From Streptomyces acidiscabies (GTDB taxonomy: Bacteria; Actinomycetota; Actinomycetes; Streptomycetales; Streptomycetaceae), in contig NZ_JAGJBY010000001.1 in NCBI RefSeq assembly GCF_020010905.1, positions 1,198,001 through 1,262,000 on the forward strand: 64,000 nucleotides of DNA, in the 5' to 3' direction. Below are positions 8,788 to 17,897 of this stretch, piece by piece. Each line of letters opens with the position of its first letter. The first letter of the stretch is position 1. Under the pieces are notes generated by a model. The model worked only from the letters and a program-made list of their open reading frames with translations. It was not told where the DNA came from and did not search any database. Both the position numbers and the translations under genes were made by a program.

Positions 8788-9771
8788 ATGTCCGCACCCA
8801 CCAGGTCAGTAGAAGCCGCAGCCATCGCCGACGCCTACTCCCTCGGCCCCGGTCCCTGGAACATCACCCCGGTGACCCGGGGCGCCCTCGGGCAGGTCTG
8901 GCGGCTGACCGGCGCCGGATCGTCCTGGGCGGTGAAGGAGATGCTGTTCGGGTGCGACGAGGACCAGGTCCGCAGGGAGGCCGAGCTCCGGGACGCGGCG
9001 GAGGAGCTGGGCATCTCGGCGCCCCGCCTGCACACCAACCGCGACGGCGCCCACGTCACCCGCCTGGGGACCTCGGCGGTCAAGCTCTACGACTGGGTGG
9101 AGGGGAGTGCGGCCGACCCCTCCGATCCCGCGATCCTGGACTGGTTCGGGCGCACGGCCGGAATCGTCCACCGCGCGGGGGCGGGCGCCGAGGGGCCGGT
9201 GAACGACTGGTACGAGCGCTGCCCCGACGACGCCGAGTGGCGGGAACTCGGCGAGAAGGTACGGCGCGCGGGGCTCGCCTGGGCCGACGAACTGGACCGC
9301 TTCGTCAAGGGCGTAGTACCTGAGCTGTCCGCCTGGGTGATACCTGCGGGGGACGCCGAACTGGTGATGTCGCACCTCGACTTCCAGCCGCAGAACGTCC
9401 TGGTGGGACCCGCCGGACCCGTCCTGCTCGACTGGGACAACGCCGGTCCGATCTCCGCCGAACAGGAGCTGGCGCGCGCCCTGTTCATCTGGTCGGGCGC
9501 GAACGAGCCGGACCCCGAGAGGGCTCGGCGGATCGTCCGGGCGTACCGCGCCGCCGGTGGGCCGGGCGTGATCCGGGGGACGCGGTCGTTCTCCATGCTC
9601 CTCGCAACTGCCTTGAACTACGTGCGAGTTCAGGCCGACTGTGCGGTCGATCCGACGGTCACCGAGGAGCAGCGGGCGTTCGGTGCGGAACAGGCGGTCC
9701 ACTTCATGCGGGTGATCCCGCGCCTGGACGCCGTGGACGTACTGGCCGAGGCGGCTGCGGCAGTGAGCTGA
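8788..9771 (+). CDS. aminoglycoside phosphotransferase (APH)-family kinase
   Basis: This 327-residue protein has a small kinase-like fold. The nucleotide lobe has GALGQVWRLTG with the AVKEM lysine. The catalytic loop is SHLDFQPQN (HxDxxxxN), followed by LLDWDNAG as the metal-binding motif. APH-family enzymes phosphorylate small molecules such as aminoglycosides, choline or homoserine; this branch has no clear substrate and resistance should not be assumed. ATG 8788 starts the conserved region (MSAPTRS); upstream in-frame sequence is poorly biased. It stands alone between divergent and downstream operons. Confidence 0.82.
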   Translation: MSAPTRSVEAAAIADAYSLGPGPWNITPVTRGALGQVWRLTGAGSSWAVKEMLFGCDEDQVRREAELRDAAEELGISAPRLHTNRDGAHVTRLGTSAVKLYDWVEGSAADPSDPAILDWFGRTAGIVHRAGAGAEGPVNDWYERCPDDAEWRELGEKVRRAGLAWADELDRFVKGVVPELSAWVIPAGDAELVMSHLDFQPQNVLVGPAGPVLLDWDNAGPISAEQELARALFIWSGANEPDPERARRIVRAYRAAGGPGVIRGTRSFSMLLATALNYVRVQADCAVDPTVTEEQRAFGAEQAVHFMRVIPRLDAVDVLAEAAAAVS

Positions 9772-9846
9772 ACGGCTTTGCAGCCTGGGGGCGTTGAACG
9801 GCTCTGCCACTGACACCCCTTGGCCGCCGCCGCGATCAAATTCATG

Positions 9847-9858
9847 CAAGCACGCTTG
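9847..9858. promoter_or_regulatory. palindrome CAAGCACGCTTG, candidate TetR operator
   Basis: A perfect inverted repeat (CAAGC-AC-GCTTG) in an AT-richer stretch lies 33 bases before the first gene of the Atu-like operon (9891). Its position fits an operator overlapping the promoter. The TetR gene closing the operon (20185) is the natural candidate to bind it. This is inference from position and symmetry. Confidence 0.5.
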
Positions 9859-9890
9859 ATTGTTTTCACCCCCGCTGCCATGCTCGCCCC

Positions 9891-10709
9891 ATGGCCGACC
9901 CCACCCCCGTCATCGACGACCTGCGTGCCGAGAGCGAGGAACTCGACCGACTGGTAGCCGAGTTGAGCCCCGAGCAGTGGAAACTCCCGACGCCCGCGAC
10001 CGGTTGGACCATCGCCCACCAGATCGCGCACCTCGCCTGGACGGACCGCTCCGCCCGGCTGGCGATGACCGACCAGGACGCGTTCTCGCGCGAGGTCGAG
10101 AAGGCGCTCGTGGCGCCCGGCGACTTCGTGGACAACGGGGCGCGGGACGGCGCGCAACGCCCACCCGAGCGCTTGCTCGGGGGCTGGCGGGCCGAACGCG
10201 AGGCGCTGGAGCGGGTGTTGCGGACGGCGCCCGAGCGCGGGCGGTTCCCCTGGTACGGCCCGCCGATGTCCACCGCGTCCATGGCCACCGCCCGCCTGAT
10301 GGAGACCTGGGCGCACGGCCTGGACGTCGCGGACGCGCTCGGCGTCACACCGGTCCCCACGGACCGGCTTCGCCACATCGCCCGACTCGGCGTCAGGACA
10401 CGGGACTTCGCGTTCGGTGTGCACGGGCTCGCGGCGCCGTTCGAGGACTTCCGTGTCGAACTCGCCTCCCCTTCCGGCGACTTGTGGACGTACGGGCCCG
10501 AGGACGCCGACCAGCGGGTCACCGGTCCCGCGCTCGACTTCTGCCTCCTCGTCACCCAGCGCGCCCACCGCGACGACCTTGCGCTGAACGCCGAAGGGCC
10601 GGAGGCCGAGCAGTGGTTGGGGGTCGCCCAGGTGTTCGCCGGGCCGCCCGGAGGGGGCCGCCCGCCGAAGTCGGAGACCGCCGAACGGCTTGCGGGGGAG
10701 GCCGGGTGA
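9891..10709 (+). CDS. TIGR03084-type DinB/maleylpyruvate isomerase-like protein
   Basis: This 272-residue protein starts with a mycothiol-dependent maleylpyruvate isomerase N-terminal-like (DinB-fold) segment: DDLRAESEELDRLVAEL followed by GWTIAHQIAHLAWTD, whose His residues and a later His (TWAHGLDVADAL) could bind a metal. The TIGR03084 group matches the length and is known to sit next to AtuA-family and carboxylase genes in actinobacteria, as here. Its biochemical role is unknown. It is the first gene of the operon; its stop overlaps the GTG of the next gene (GTGA). Confidence 0.82.
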   Translation: MADPTPVIDDLRAESEELDRLVAELSPEQWKLPTPATGWTIAHQIAHLAWTDRSARLAMTDQDAFSREVEKALVAPGDFVDNGARDGAQRPPERLLGGWRAEREALERVLRTAPERGRFPWYGPPMSTASMATARLMETWAHGLDVADALGVTPVPTDRLRHIARLGVRTRDFAFGVHGLAAPFEDFRVELASPSGDLWTYGPEDADQRVTGPALDFCLLVTQRAHRDDLALNAEGPEAEQWLGVAQVFAGPPGGGRPPKSETAERLAGEAG

Positions 10710-13237
10710 CCCTCCGGATAGGCAACTTCTCAGGGTTCTACGGCGACCGTCTGGACGCCGTCCACGAGATGCTGACCGGAGGCGAACTCGACGTCCTCAC
10801 CGGGGACTTCCTCGCCGAACTGACGATGCTCATCCTCGGCAGGGACCAACTCAAGGACCCCGGCGCCGGGTTCGCGCGCACCTTTCTGCGGCAACTGGAG
10901 GACTGCCTCGGCCTCGCGCACGAACGCGGGGTGCGGATCGTCACCAACGCCGGCGGGCTCAATCCGGCCGGACTCGCCGATGCGGTACGGGAGTTGGCGC
11001 GGCGGCTCGGGGTTCCGGCGCGGGTCGCGCACGTCGAGGGGGACGATCTGCGCGGGCGGTTCCCGGACGCGCTCGCCGCGCACGCCTACCTCGGCGGGTC
11101 CGGGATCGCCGCGTGCCTGCGGGAGGGCGCCGACATCGTGGTGACCGGGCGGGTGACCGACGCGGCGCTCGTCACCGGGCCCGCCGCCGCGCACTTCGGG
11201 TGGGGGCCGGGGGAGTACGACCGGCTCGCGGGCGCGGTCGTCGCCGGGCACATCCTGGAGTGCGGGACGCAGGCCACCGGCGGCAACTACGCCTTTTTCC
11301 AGGAGGCCGACGTACGCCGCCCCGGCTTCCCGGTCGCCGAACTCCACGCCGACGGCAGCTGCGTGATCACCAAGCACCCCGGTACGGGGGGTCTGGTGGA
11401 CGTCGGTACGGTCACCGCTCAACTCCTGTACGAGACGGGCGGCGCCCGGTACGCCGGGCCCGATGTGACCGCCCGCCTCGACTCCGTAGTACTGGAGAGT
11501 GACGGGCCCGACCGGGTCAGGGTCACCGGGGTGCGGGGGGAGGCGCCGCCGCCGGACCTCAAGGTCGGGCTGAGCCGGATCGGGGGCTTCCGCAACGAGG
11601 TCGCCTTCGTCCTCACCGGGCTCGACATCGAGGCCAAGGCCGCGCTCGTGCGGGAGCAGATGGAGACGTACGCCTTCGGCAAGTCCCGTCCCGCCGAGGT
11701 GCGTTGGGACCTCGTCCGCAGCGACCGGGCCGACGCCGGGACCGAGGAGGAGGCCAGCGCCGTACTGCGGCTGGTCGTACGGGACCAGCAGGAGGAGACC
11801 GTCGGACGCGCCCTGTCCGGCGCCGCCGTCGAGCTGGCTCTCGGGAGCTACCCCGGGTTCCATGTCCTCGCGCCGCCCGGGCGGGGGGCGCCGTACGGGG
11901 TGTTCGAGGCGGCGTACCTGCCTCAGGGGGACGTCGAGCACCGGGCCGTCCTCGACGACGGGCGGCGGATCGCCGTACCCCCACCCACCCGTACCACCGC
12001 GCTCGAACCGGTACCGGAGCCGCCGCTCCCCGATCCGCTGCCTCCCTCTCAGGTACTAGTACGGGTACCCCTGGGGACGATCGCCGGGGCGCGCAGCGGT
12101 GACAAGGGCGGTGACGCGAATGTCGGGGTGTGGGTGCGCACCGACGAGGCATGGCGCTGGCTCGCCCACGAGCTGACGGTCGACCGCTTCCGAGAGCTGC
12201 TCCCCGAGACCCGCGCGCTCCCCGTCACCCGGCACGTCCTGCCCGGCCTCCGCGCCGTGAACTTCGTGGTCGAGGGCATCCTCGGCGCGGGCGTCGCGTC
12301 CCAGCACCGCTTCGATCCTCAGGCCAAGGCGTTGGGGGAGTGGCTGCGGGCGCGGTATGTGGACGTTCCGGAGGGGGTGGCGGAGGGCGTCCCGCGCGCG
12401 GGGGCGACGGGCGAGGGACTCGCGTGCGGGGGTGGGGCGGTGGCGGTCCTACATGCCGGTCCTGCGTCCAGCGGCGCGGCGGCGGTGACCGTTCCTGCCG
12501 GTCCTGCGCCCGGGGGCGGGACGGCGACGGGCGTTCCTGGCGGGTTCACGCCCGGACGTGGGGTGGTGGCCGCCCGCCCGGGCGCCCGGGCGCCCGCGCG
12601 CGGGGCGGGAGCGGTCGATGCCGGTGACCTCGCGCCCGCGTGCACTGCTCGGGCTTCAGGGGCGGGTGCTGCGGGTGACCCCGTGCTCGCGCGGACCGCG
12701 GCCCCGGCCGGCCCCGGCAGCGAGGGGCCCGCGCGTACGACGCGCCAGGCTGCTCCCGCCGTTCCTGGGCCTCTCCCGGCGGCGGTCACCGCTGCACCCG
12801 CGCGTGAGACAGCCGCCCCGGGAGGCTCTCCCCGCGCAGCGGTCGGCCTGAGCGAGCAGGCCGTTTCCGAGCGCCCGCGCGCACCCGCAGCCGGCACCCG
12901 GGATGTGCTGGTTCCCGTTGCCGTCCCGGAGCGCGCACAGGTGTCTCCGGAAGCGTCCGCCCCCGCCGCAGCTCCGCCCGGCCCCGTATGCCCCGCTGTC
13001 GCCGCAAGCGGTGCGCCGCCGCTCCTCCGAGGGGCTTCCCGGGCCCTCTGCGTGGCCTCTGACGGCCCCCAGGCCCCGCAGGAGGCGTCGTCTGGACGCC
13101 CACCGTCGCCCTCGGGCTCCGCAGGCCCCTCGCGCCCCGCCGGGACGGAAACTCCGCCCCCGGAACCCGCCTCGGCACCGCACGTCCCCTCGGGCGCCGG
13201 AACGGAGCCGCTCACCCCCGTGGAGGCCACCCCGTGA
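10706..13237 (+). CDS. acyclic terpene utilization AtuA-family protein with long low-complexity tail
   Basis: The conserved part starts with VTLRIGNFSGFYGDRLDAV at a GTG overlapping the upstream stop. Residues about 1-450 form the AtuA/DUF1446 domain (GSGIAACLREGADIVVTGRVTDAAL, HILECGTQATGGNY). Residues about 455-555 form the associated C-terminal domain (GARSGDKGGDANVGVW). AtuA is required for citronellol/geranyl-CoA breakdown in Pseudomonas, but its reaction is not established. The remaining 285 or so residues (from about base 12375) are Ala/Pro/Gly-rich, without recognisable fold, and run up to the next gene's start. The family normally ends near residue 550-600. The tail may be real linker or a degenerate stretch that happens to stay open. 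Confidence 0.83.
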   Translation: MTLRIGNFSGFYGDRLDAVHEMLTGGELDVLTGDFLAELTMLILGRDQLKDPGAGFARTFLRQLEDCLGLAHERGVRIVTNAGGLNPAGLADAVRELARRLGVPARVAHVEGDDLRGRFPDALAAHAYLGGSGIAACLREGADIVVTGRVTDAALVTGPAAAHFGWGPGEYDRLAGAVVAGHILECGTQATGGNYAFFQEADVRRPGFPVAELHADGSCVITKHPGTGGLVDVGTVTAQLLYETGGARYAGPDVTARLDSVVLESDGPDRVRVTGVRGEAPPPDLKVGLSRIGGFRNEVAFVLTGLDIEAKAALVREQMETYAFGKSRPAEVRWDLVRSDRADAGTEEEASAVLRLVVRDQQEETVGRALSGAAVELALGSYPGFHVLAPPGRGAPYGVFEAAYLPQGDVEHRAVLDDGRRIAVPPPTRTTALEPVPEPPLPDPLPPSQVLVRVPLGTIAGARSGDKGGDANVGVWVRTDEAWRWLAHELTVDRFRELLPETRALPVTRHVLPGLRAVNFVVEGILGAGVASQHRFDPQAKALGEWLRARYVDVPEGVAEGVPRAGATGEGLACGGGAVAVLHAGPASSGAAAVTVPAGPAPGGGTATGVPGGFTPGRGVVAARPGARAPARGAGAVDAGDLAPACTARASGAGAAGDPVLARTAAPAGPGSEGPARTTRQAAPAVPGPLPAAVTAAPARETAAPGGSPRAAVGLSEQAVSERPRAPAAGTRDVLVPVAVPERAQVSPEASAPAAAPPGPVCPAVAASGAPPLLRGASRALCVASDGPQAPQEASSGRPPSPSGSAGPSRPAGTETPPPEPASAPHVPSGAGTEPLTPVEATP

Positions 13238-14832
13238 CCGTCCTGACGACCGCCCTGGATGCGCACGGCCCCGACTACCTGGCGAACCGTGAGGCCATGC
13301 TCGCGAAGCTCGACGAGCTGGCGGTCGAGCAGGCGAAGGCGCTCGCGGGGGGAGGGCCGAAGTACGTCGAGCGGCACCGCGCGCGCGGGAAGCTGCTCGC
13401 GCGCGAGCGGATCGAGCTGTTGGTCGACGCCGATACGCCGTTCCTGGAGCTGTCGCCGCTCGCGGCCTGGGGGAGCGAGTACCCCGTGGGCGCGTCGCTC
13501 GTGACGGGGATCGGCGTCGTCGAGGGGGTCGAGTGTCTGATCACCGCCAACGACCCCACCGTGCGCGGGGGCGCGAGCAATCCGTGGAGTCTCAAGAAGG
13601 CCCTCAGGGCGAACGACATCGCGCTGGCCAACCGGCTGCCCTGCATCAGCCTGGTGGAGTCCGGGGGTGCCGATCTGCCGTCCCAGAAGGAGATCTTCAT
13701 CCCCGGGGGCGCGGTCTTCCGTGACCTCACGCGCCTGTCGGCGGCGGGCATCCCCACGGTCGCCGTCGTCTTCGGCAACTCCACGGCGGGCGGCGCGTAC
13801 ATCCCCGGGATGTCCGACCACGTGATCATGGTCAAGGAGCGCGCGAAGGTGTTCCTCGGCGGCCCGCCGCTCGTGAAGATGGCGACCGGCGAGGAGAGCG
13901 ACGACGAGTCCCTGGGCGGCGCCGAGATGCACGCGCGCGTGTCGGGCCTCGCGGACCACTTCGCGGTCGACGAGCGGGACGCGATCAGGCAGGCACGCCG
14001 CGTGGTGGCCCGCCTCAACCACCGCAAGGCGTACGGCGACCCGCCCCCGGCACTCCCTCCGAAGTACGACGAGGAGGAACTCCTGGGGATCGTCCCCGGC
14101 GATCTGAAGGTTCCCTTCGACCCGCGCGAGGTGATCGCGAGGGTCGTCGACGCGTCCGACTTCGACGAGTTCAAGCCGCTGTACGGGACGAGCCTCACGA
14201 CGGGCTGGGCGACCCTGCACGGCTATCCCGTAGGGGTGCTCGCCAACGCGCAGGGCGTGTTGTTCAGCCAGGAGTCCCAGAAGGCGGCGCAGTTCATCCA
14301 ACTGGCCAACCAGCGGGACATTCCGCTGCTGTTCCTGCACAACACCACCGGCTACATGGTCGGCCGGGAGTACGAACAGGGCGGCATCATCAAGCACGGC
14401 GCGATGATGATCAACGCGGTGAGCAACAGCCGGGTGCCGCACCTGTCGGTCCTCATGGGCGCGTCGTACGGCGCCGGCCACTACGGGATGTGCGGCCGGG
14501 CCTACGACCCGCGTTTCCTGTTCGCCTGGCCGAGCGCCAAGTCGGCCGTGATGGGCCCTCAGCAGCTCGCAGGCGTCCTGTCGATCGTGGCCCGGCAGTC
14601 CGCCGCCTCCAAGGGCCTCCCGTACGACGAGGAGGCCGATCAGGGCCTTCGCGCCATGGTGGAGCGGCAGATCGAGGCGGAGTCCCTGCCGATGTTCCTG
14701 TCCGGGCGGCTGTACGACGACGGCGTGATCGACCCGCGCGACACGCGCACGGTGCTCGGTCTGTGCCTGTCGGCGATCCACACCGCCCCCTACGAAGGCG
14801 CACGCGGCGGCTTCGGCGTCTTCAGGATGTGA
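13234..14832 (+). CDS. acyl-CoA carboxylase carboxyltransferase (beta) subunit, methylcrotonyl/geranyl-CoA type
   Basis: This 532-residue protein is a complete biotin-dependent carboxyltransferase. It has the N-terminal crotonase-like domain (LVESGGADLPSQKEIFIPGG) and a C-terminal domain with HNTTGYMVGREYEQGGIIKHGAMM and MGASYGAGHYGMCGRAYDPRF. These motifs are those of methylcrotonyl-CoA and geranyl-CoA carboxylases, which carboxylate the gamma-methyl of a beta-methyl-enoyl-CoA, rather than of propionyl-CoA carboxylases. The GTG start overlaps the stop of the AtuA-like gene and follows GGAGG. The partner biotin subunit is the next gene, and the two would form an alpha6beta6 complex. Leucine versus terpenoid substrate cannot be settled from sequence; no HMG-CoA lyase gene is nearby. 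Confidence 0.9.
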   Translation: MTVLTTALDAHGPDYLANREAMLAKLDELAVEQAKALAGGGPKYVERHRARGKLLARERIELLVDADTPFLELSPLAAWGSEYPVGASLVTGIGVVEGVECLITANDPTVRGGASNPWSLKKALRANDIALANRLPCISLVESGGADLPSQKEIFIPGGAVFRDLTRLSAAGIPTVAVVFGNSTAGGAYIPGMSDHVIMVKERAKVFLGGPPLVKMATGEESDDESLGGAEMHARVSGLADHFAVDERDAIRQARRVVARLNHRKAYGDPPPALPPKYDEEELLGIVPGDLKVPFDPREVIARVVDASDFDEFKPLYGTSLTTGWATLHGYPVGVLANAQGVLFSQESQKAAQFIQLANQRDIPLLFLHNTTGYMVGREYEQGGIIKHGAMMINAVSNSRVPHLSVLMGASYGAGHYGMCGRAYDPRFLFAWPSAKSAVMGPQQLAGVLSIVARQSAASKGLPYDEEADQGLRAMVERQIEAESLPMFLSGRLYDDGVIDPRDTRTVLGLCLSAIHTAPYEGARGGFGVFRM

Positions 14833-14833
14833 G

Positions 14834-16714
14834 GTGCCCGTGATTTCCACCGTTCTGGTCGCCAACCGGGGCGAGATCGCCTGCCGGATCTTCCGCACGT
14901 GCCGCGCGGCGGGCATCCGTACGGTCGCCGTCCACTCGGACCCCGACGAGGGCGCCCTGCACGCGCGCGTGGCCGACCGCTCCGTACGGCTGCCCGGGGC
15001 GACCCCCGCCGAGACGTACCTGCGCGGCGACCTGATCGTGAAGGCGGCCCTCGCGTCCGGCGCGGACGCCGTGCACCCCGGGTACGGCTTCCTGTCCGAG
15101 AACGCCGGCTTCGCGCGCGCGGTGCTCGACGCGGGCCTGGTGTGGATCGGGCCGCCCCCGGAGGCGATCGAGGCGATGGCGTCCAAGACGCGCGCGAAGG
15201 CCCTCATGGGGATCGCCCCGCTGACGGACGTCACCGACGCCGACCTGCCGGTCCTGGTGAAGGCGGCGGCCGGGGGCGGCGGGCGCGGCATGCGGATCGT
15301 GCGCCACGCGCGGGACCTCGCCCCCGCCCTGGAGGCCGCCCGCGCGGAGGCCGCGAGCGCCTTCGGGGACGGCGAGGTGTTCGTCGAGCCGTACGTCGAG
15401 CGCGGGCGCCACGTCGAGGTGCAGATCCTCGCCGACACGCACGGCACGGTGTGGGCGCTCGGTACGCGCGACTGCTCGCTCCAGCGGCGCCACCAGAAGG
15501 TGATCGAGGAGGCGCCCGCGCCGGGGCTGTCCGAGCCGGTGGCACGCAACCTCGAAACGCTGGCCGTACGCGCGGCGCGCGCGGTGTCGTACGCCGGTGC
15601 CGGGACCGTCGAGTTCCTCCTCGCCCCCGACGGCACGGCGCACTTCCTGGAGATGAACACCCGCCTCCAGGTCGAACACCCCGTCACGGAGGCCGTGTTC
15701 GGGCTCGACCTCGTCGCCGAGCAGATCCGCGTCGCCGAAGGAGCCGCCCTCGCGGACGAGCCGCCTCCCGCGCGCGGGCACGCGATCGAGGCCCGCCTCT
15801 ACGCCGAGGACCCCGCGCGCGAGTGGACCCCGCAGACCGGCACCCTGCACCGCCTCGCCGTCCCCGACGGCGTCCGCCTGGACACCGGGTACGCCGACGG
15901 CGACGCGATCGGCGTCCACTACGACCCGCTGCTCGCCAAGGTGATCGCTCACGCGCCCACGCGCGCGGAAGCCCTACGCAAGCTGGCCGGCGCCCTGGAA
16001 CGGGCCACCGTCCACGGCCCGACGACCAACCGGGAACTCCTCCTGCGCTCCCTGCGCCACGAGGAGTTCACGCACGCGCGCATGGACACCGGCTTCTACG
16101 ACCGCCACCTCACCGCCCTCACGCGCGCACCCGCCGACCCGCTCGCCCCCCTCGCGGCGGCCCTCGCGGACGCGCACGGCCGGTCACGCTTCGGCGGCTG
16201 GCGCAACGTCCGCTCGCAGCCCCAGCGCAAGCGGTACGAACTGGACGGCCAGGAGCACGAGGTCGCGTACCGGCACACCCGCGCGGGCCTCGACGCGGAC
16301 GGCGTCCGGGTGGTCCATGCCGACGCGGGGACCGTCGTTCTCGAAGCCGACGGCGTACGGCACCGGTTCGAGGTCGCGCGCTACGGCGACCGCGTGCACG
16401 TGAACGGGACCGCCCTGACCGCGCTGCCCCGCTTCCCCGACCCGGTACCCCAGCGGGTCCCGGGTTCGCTGGTCGCGCCGATGCCCGGCACGGTCGTCAA
16501 GGTCGCGCCCGGACTCGTCACCGGATCGGGTGTCGAAGCGGGCGAACCGATCGTGTGGCTCGAAGCGATGAAGATGCAACACGCCCTCACGGCCCCGGTC
16601 TCCGGGACCCTGACGGCGCTGGAGGTACAGGCAGGACAGCAGGTGGAGGTGGGAGCCCTACTGGCCGTGGTCGAGGGCGACCGACAGGACGAAACCGAAG
16701 GAGCGTGGCAGTGA
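14834..16714 (+). CDS. biotin carboxylase/biotin carrier (alpha) subunit of acyl-CoA carboxylase
   Basis: This 626-residue protein has the biotin carboxylase N-domain (VLVANRGEIACRIFRT), the ATP-grasp glycine loop KAAAGGGGRGMR, the catalytic EMNTRLQVEHPVTE motif, the biotin carboxylase C-domain, and a biotinyl domain with WLEAMKMQHAL, where Lys carries biotin. It pairs with the upstream beta subunit. One oddity: between IEAMASKTRAKALM and PVLVKAAAGG there are only about 15 residues (GIAPLTDVTDAD), whereas related enzymes have roughly 30-35, so a segment after the first ATP-grasp helix appears deleted. GTG 14834 or GTG 14840 could start it; GAGG sits 5 bases before the latter. Confidence 0.88.
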   Translation: MPVISTVLVANRGEIACRIFRTCRAAGIRTVAVHSDPDEGALHARVADRSVRLPGATPAETYLRGDLIVKAALASGADAVHPGYGFLSENAGFARAVLDAGLVWIGPPPEAIEAMASKTRAKALMGIAPLTDVTDADLPVLVKAAAGGGGRGMRIVRHARDLAPALEAARAEAASAFGDGEVFVEPYVERGRHVEVQILADTHGTVWALGTRDCSLQRRHQKVIEEAPAPGLSEPVARNLETLAVRAARAVSYAGAGTVEFLLAPDGTAHFLEMNTRLQVEHPVTEAVFGLDLVAEQIRVAEGAALADEPPPARGHAIEARLYAEDPAREWTPQTGTLHRLAVPDGVRLDTGYADGDAIGVHYDPLLAKVIAHAPTRAEALRKLAGALERATVHGPTTNRELLLRSLRHEEFTHARMDTGFYDRHLTALTRAPADPLAPLAAALADAHGRSRFGGWRNVRSQPQRKRYELDGQEHEVAYRHTRAGLDADGVRVVHADAGTVVLEADGVRHRFEVARYGDRVHVNGTALTALPRFPDPVPQRVPGSLVAPMPGTVVKVAPGLVTGSGVEAGEPIVWLEAMKMQHALTAPVSGTLTALEVQAGQQVEVGALLAVVEGDRQDETEGAWQ

Positions 16715-17871
16715 GCCCGGTCATCGAATCCGACGAGCACAAGGCCCTGCGCGAGGCGGTCGCGGCCTTCGGCAGGCGCTACGGCCGCGACTACCTCACC
16801 AAGGTCATCGACGAGGGCCGCCACCCCACCGAGCTGTGGCAGGAGGCCGCGAAACTCGGCTACATCTCGGTGAACCTCCCCGAGGAGTACGGCGGCGGAG
16901 GCGGCGGCATCACCGAACTCGCCCTGGTCCTCGAAGAGCTGGGCGCCGCCGGCTCCCCCCTGCTGATGATGATCGTCTCCCCGGCGATCTGCGGCACGGT
17001 GATCGCCCGCTTCGGCACCGAGGCGCAGAAGCGCGCGTGGCTCCCCGCGCTCGCGGACGGCTCCCGCCTGATGGCCTTCGGGATCACCGAACCCGACGCC
17101 GGCTCCAACAGCCACCGCATCACCACCACGGCCCGCCGCGACGGCGCCGACTGGCTCCTCACCGGCCGCAAGGTCTTCGTCTCCGGCGTGGACGCGGCTG
17201 ACGCCACCCTCATCGTCGGCCGCGCCGAGGACGCGCGCACGGGCCGCCTCAAGCCCTGCCTGTTCATCGTCCCGCGCGACGCGCCGGGCTTCACCCGCCG
17301 CAAGATCGACATGGAACTGCACGGCGCGGAGAAGCAGTTCGAACTCGCCCTGGACGACGTCAGGCTCCCCGCCGAAGCCCTCGTCGGTGACGAGGACGCG
17401 GGCCTCGCGCAGCTCTTCGCCGGCCTCAACCCCGAGCGGATCATGACGGCCGCCTTCGCGATCGGCATGGGCCGCTACGCGCTCGCGCGGGCCGTCGAGT
17501 ACGCGCGCGAGCGCACCGTCTGGGACACCCCCATCGGCGCCCACCAGGCCATCGCCCACCCCCTCGCGCAGGCGCACATCGACCTCGAACTCGCCCGCCT
17601 GATGACGCAGAAGGCCGCCCACCTGTACGACGCGGGGGACGACACCGGCGCGGGCGAGGCCGCCAACATGGCGAAGTACGCGGCCGGGGAGGCGTGCGTG
17701 AAGGCCGTCGACCAGGCCGTGCAGACCCTCGGCGGCAACGGCCTCACGCGCGAGTTCGGCCTCGCCTCACTGATAACGGTCTCGCGCGTGGCCCGTATCG
17801 CCCCGGTGAGCCGGGAGATGATTCTCAACTACGTCTCCCACCAGAGCCTGGGCCTGCCCAAGTCGTACTGA
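16711..17871 (+). CDS. acyl-CoA dehydrogenase (citronellyl/isovaleryl-type position)
   Basis: This 386-residue flavoprotein shows FGITEPDAGSNSHRITTTA (FAD/substrate-binding middle domain), GRKVFVSG, and a C-terminal helical domain with RTVWDTPIGAHQAIAHPLAQ and QTLGGNGLTREF. Length and motifs are standard for the family, which introduces an alpha,beta double bond into acyl-CoA and passes electrons to ETF. Between a CoA ligase and a carboxylase it probably makes the enoyl-CoA that is carboxylated, like AtuD or isovaleryl-CoA dehydrogenase. GTG 16711 follows GAAGGAG and overlaps the preceding stop. Confidence 0.9.
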   Translation: MSPVIESDEHKALREAVAAFGRRYGRDYLTKVIDEGRHPTELWQEAAKLGYISVNLPEEYGGGGGGITELALVLEELGAAGSPLLMMIVSPAICGTVIARFGTEAQKRAWLPALADGSRLMAFGITEPDAGSNSHRITTTARRDGADWLLTGRKVFVSGVDAADATLIVGRAEDARTGRLKPCLFIVPRDAPGFTRRKIDMELHGAEKQFELALDDVRLPAEALVGDEDAGLAQLFAGLNPERIMTAAFAIGMGRYALARAVEYARERTVWDTPIGAHQAIAHPLAQAHIDLELARLMTQKAAHLYDAGDDTGAGEAANMAKYAAGEACVKAVDQAVQTLGGNGLTREFGLASLITVSRVARIAPVSREMILNYVSHQSLGLPKSY

Positions 17872-17897
17872 CCGCCGCCCCTGTGCGAGGAGGAACC

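Noticed and set aside
8788..9771. Aminoglycoside resistance gene
   Set aside because: Only the general APH kinase fold is visible, with no specific similarity or resistance context.
9860..10705. In-frame upstream extension of the AtuA-like gene
   Set aside because: It lies antiphase over the well-biased DinB-like gene (9891-10709); the conserved AtuA start and GTGA overlap begin at 10706.
12319..15687. Very long minus-strand open frame opposite the carboxylase genes
   Set aside because: A shadow of GC-biased codons; it lies antisense to two clearly conserved carboxylase genes and shows no domain.
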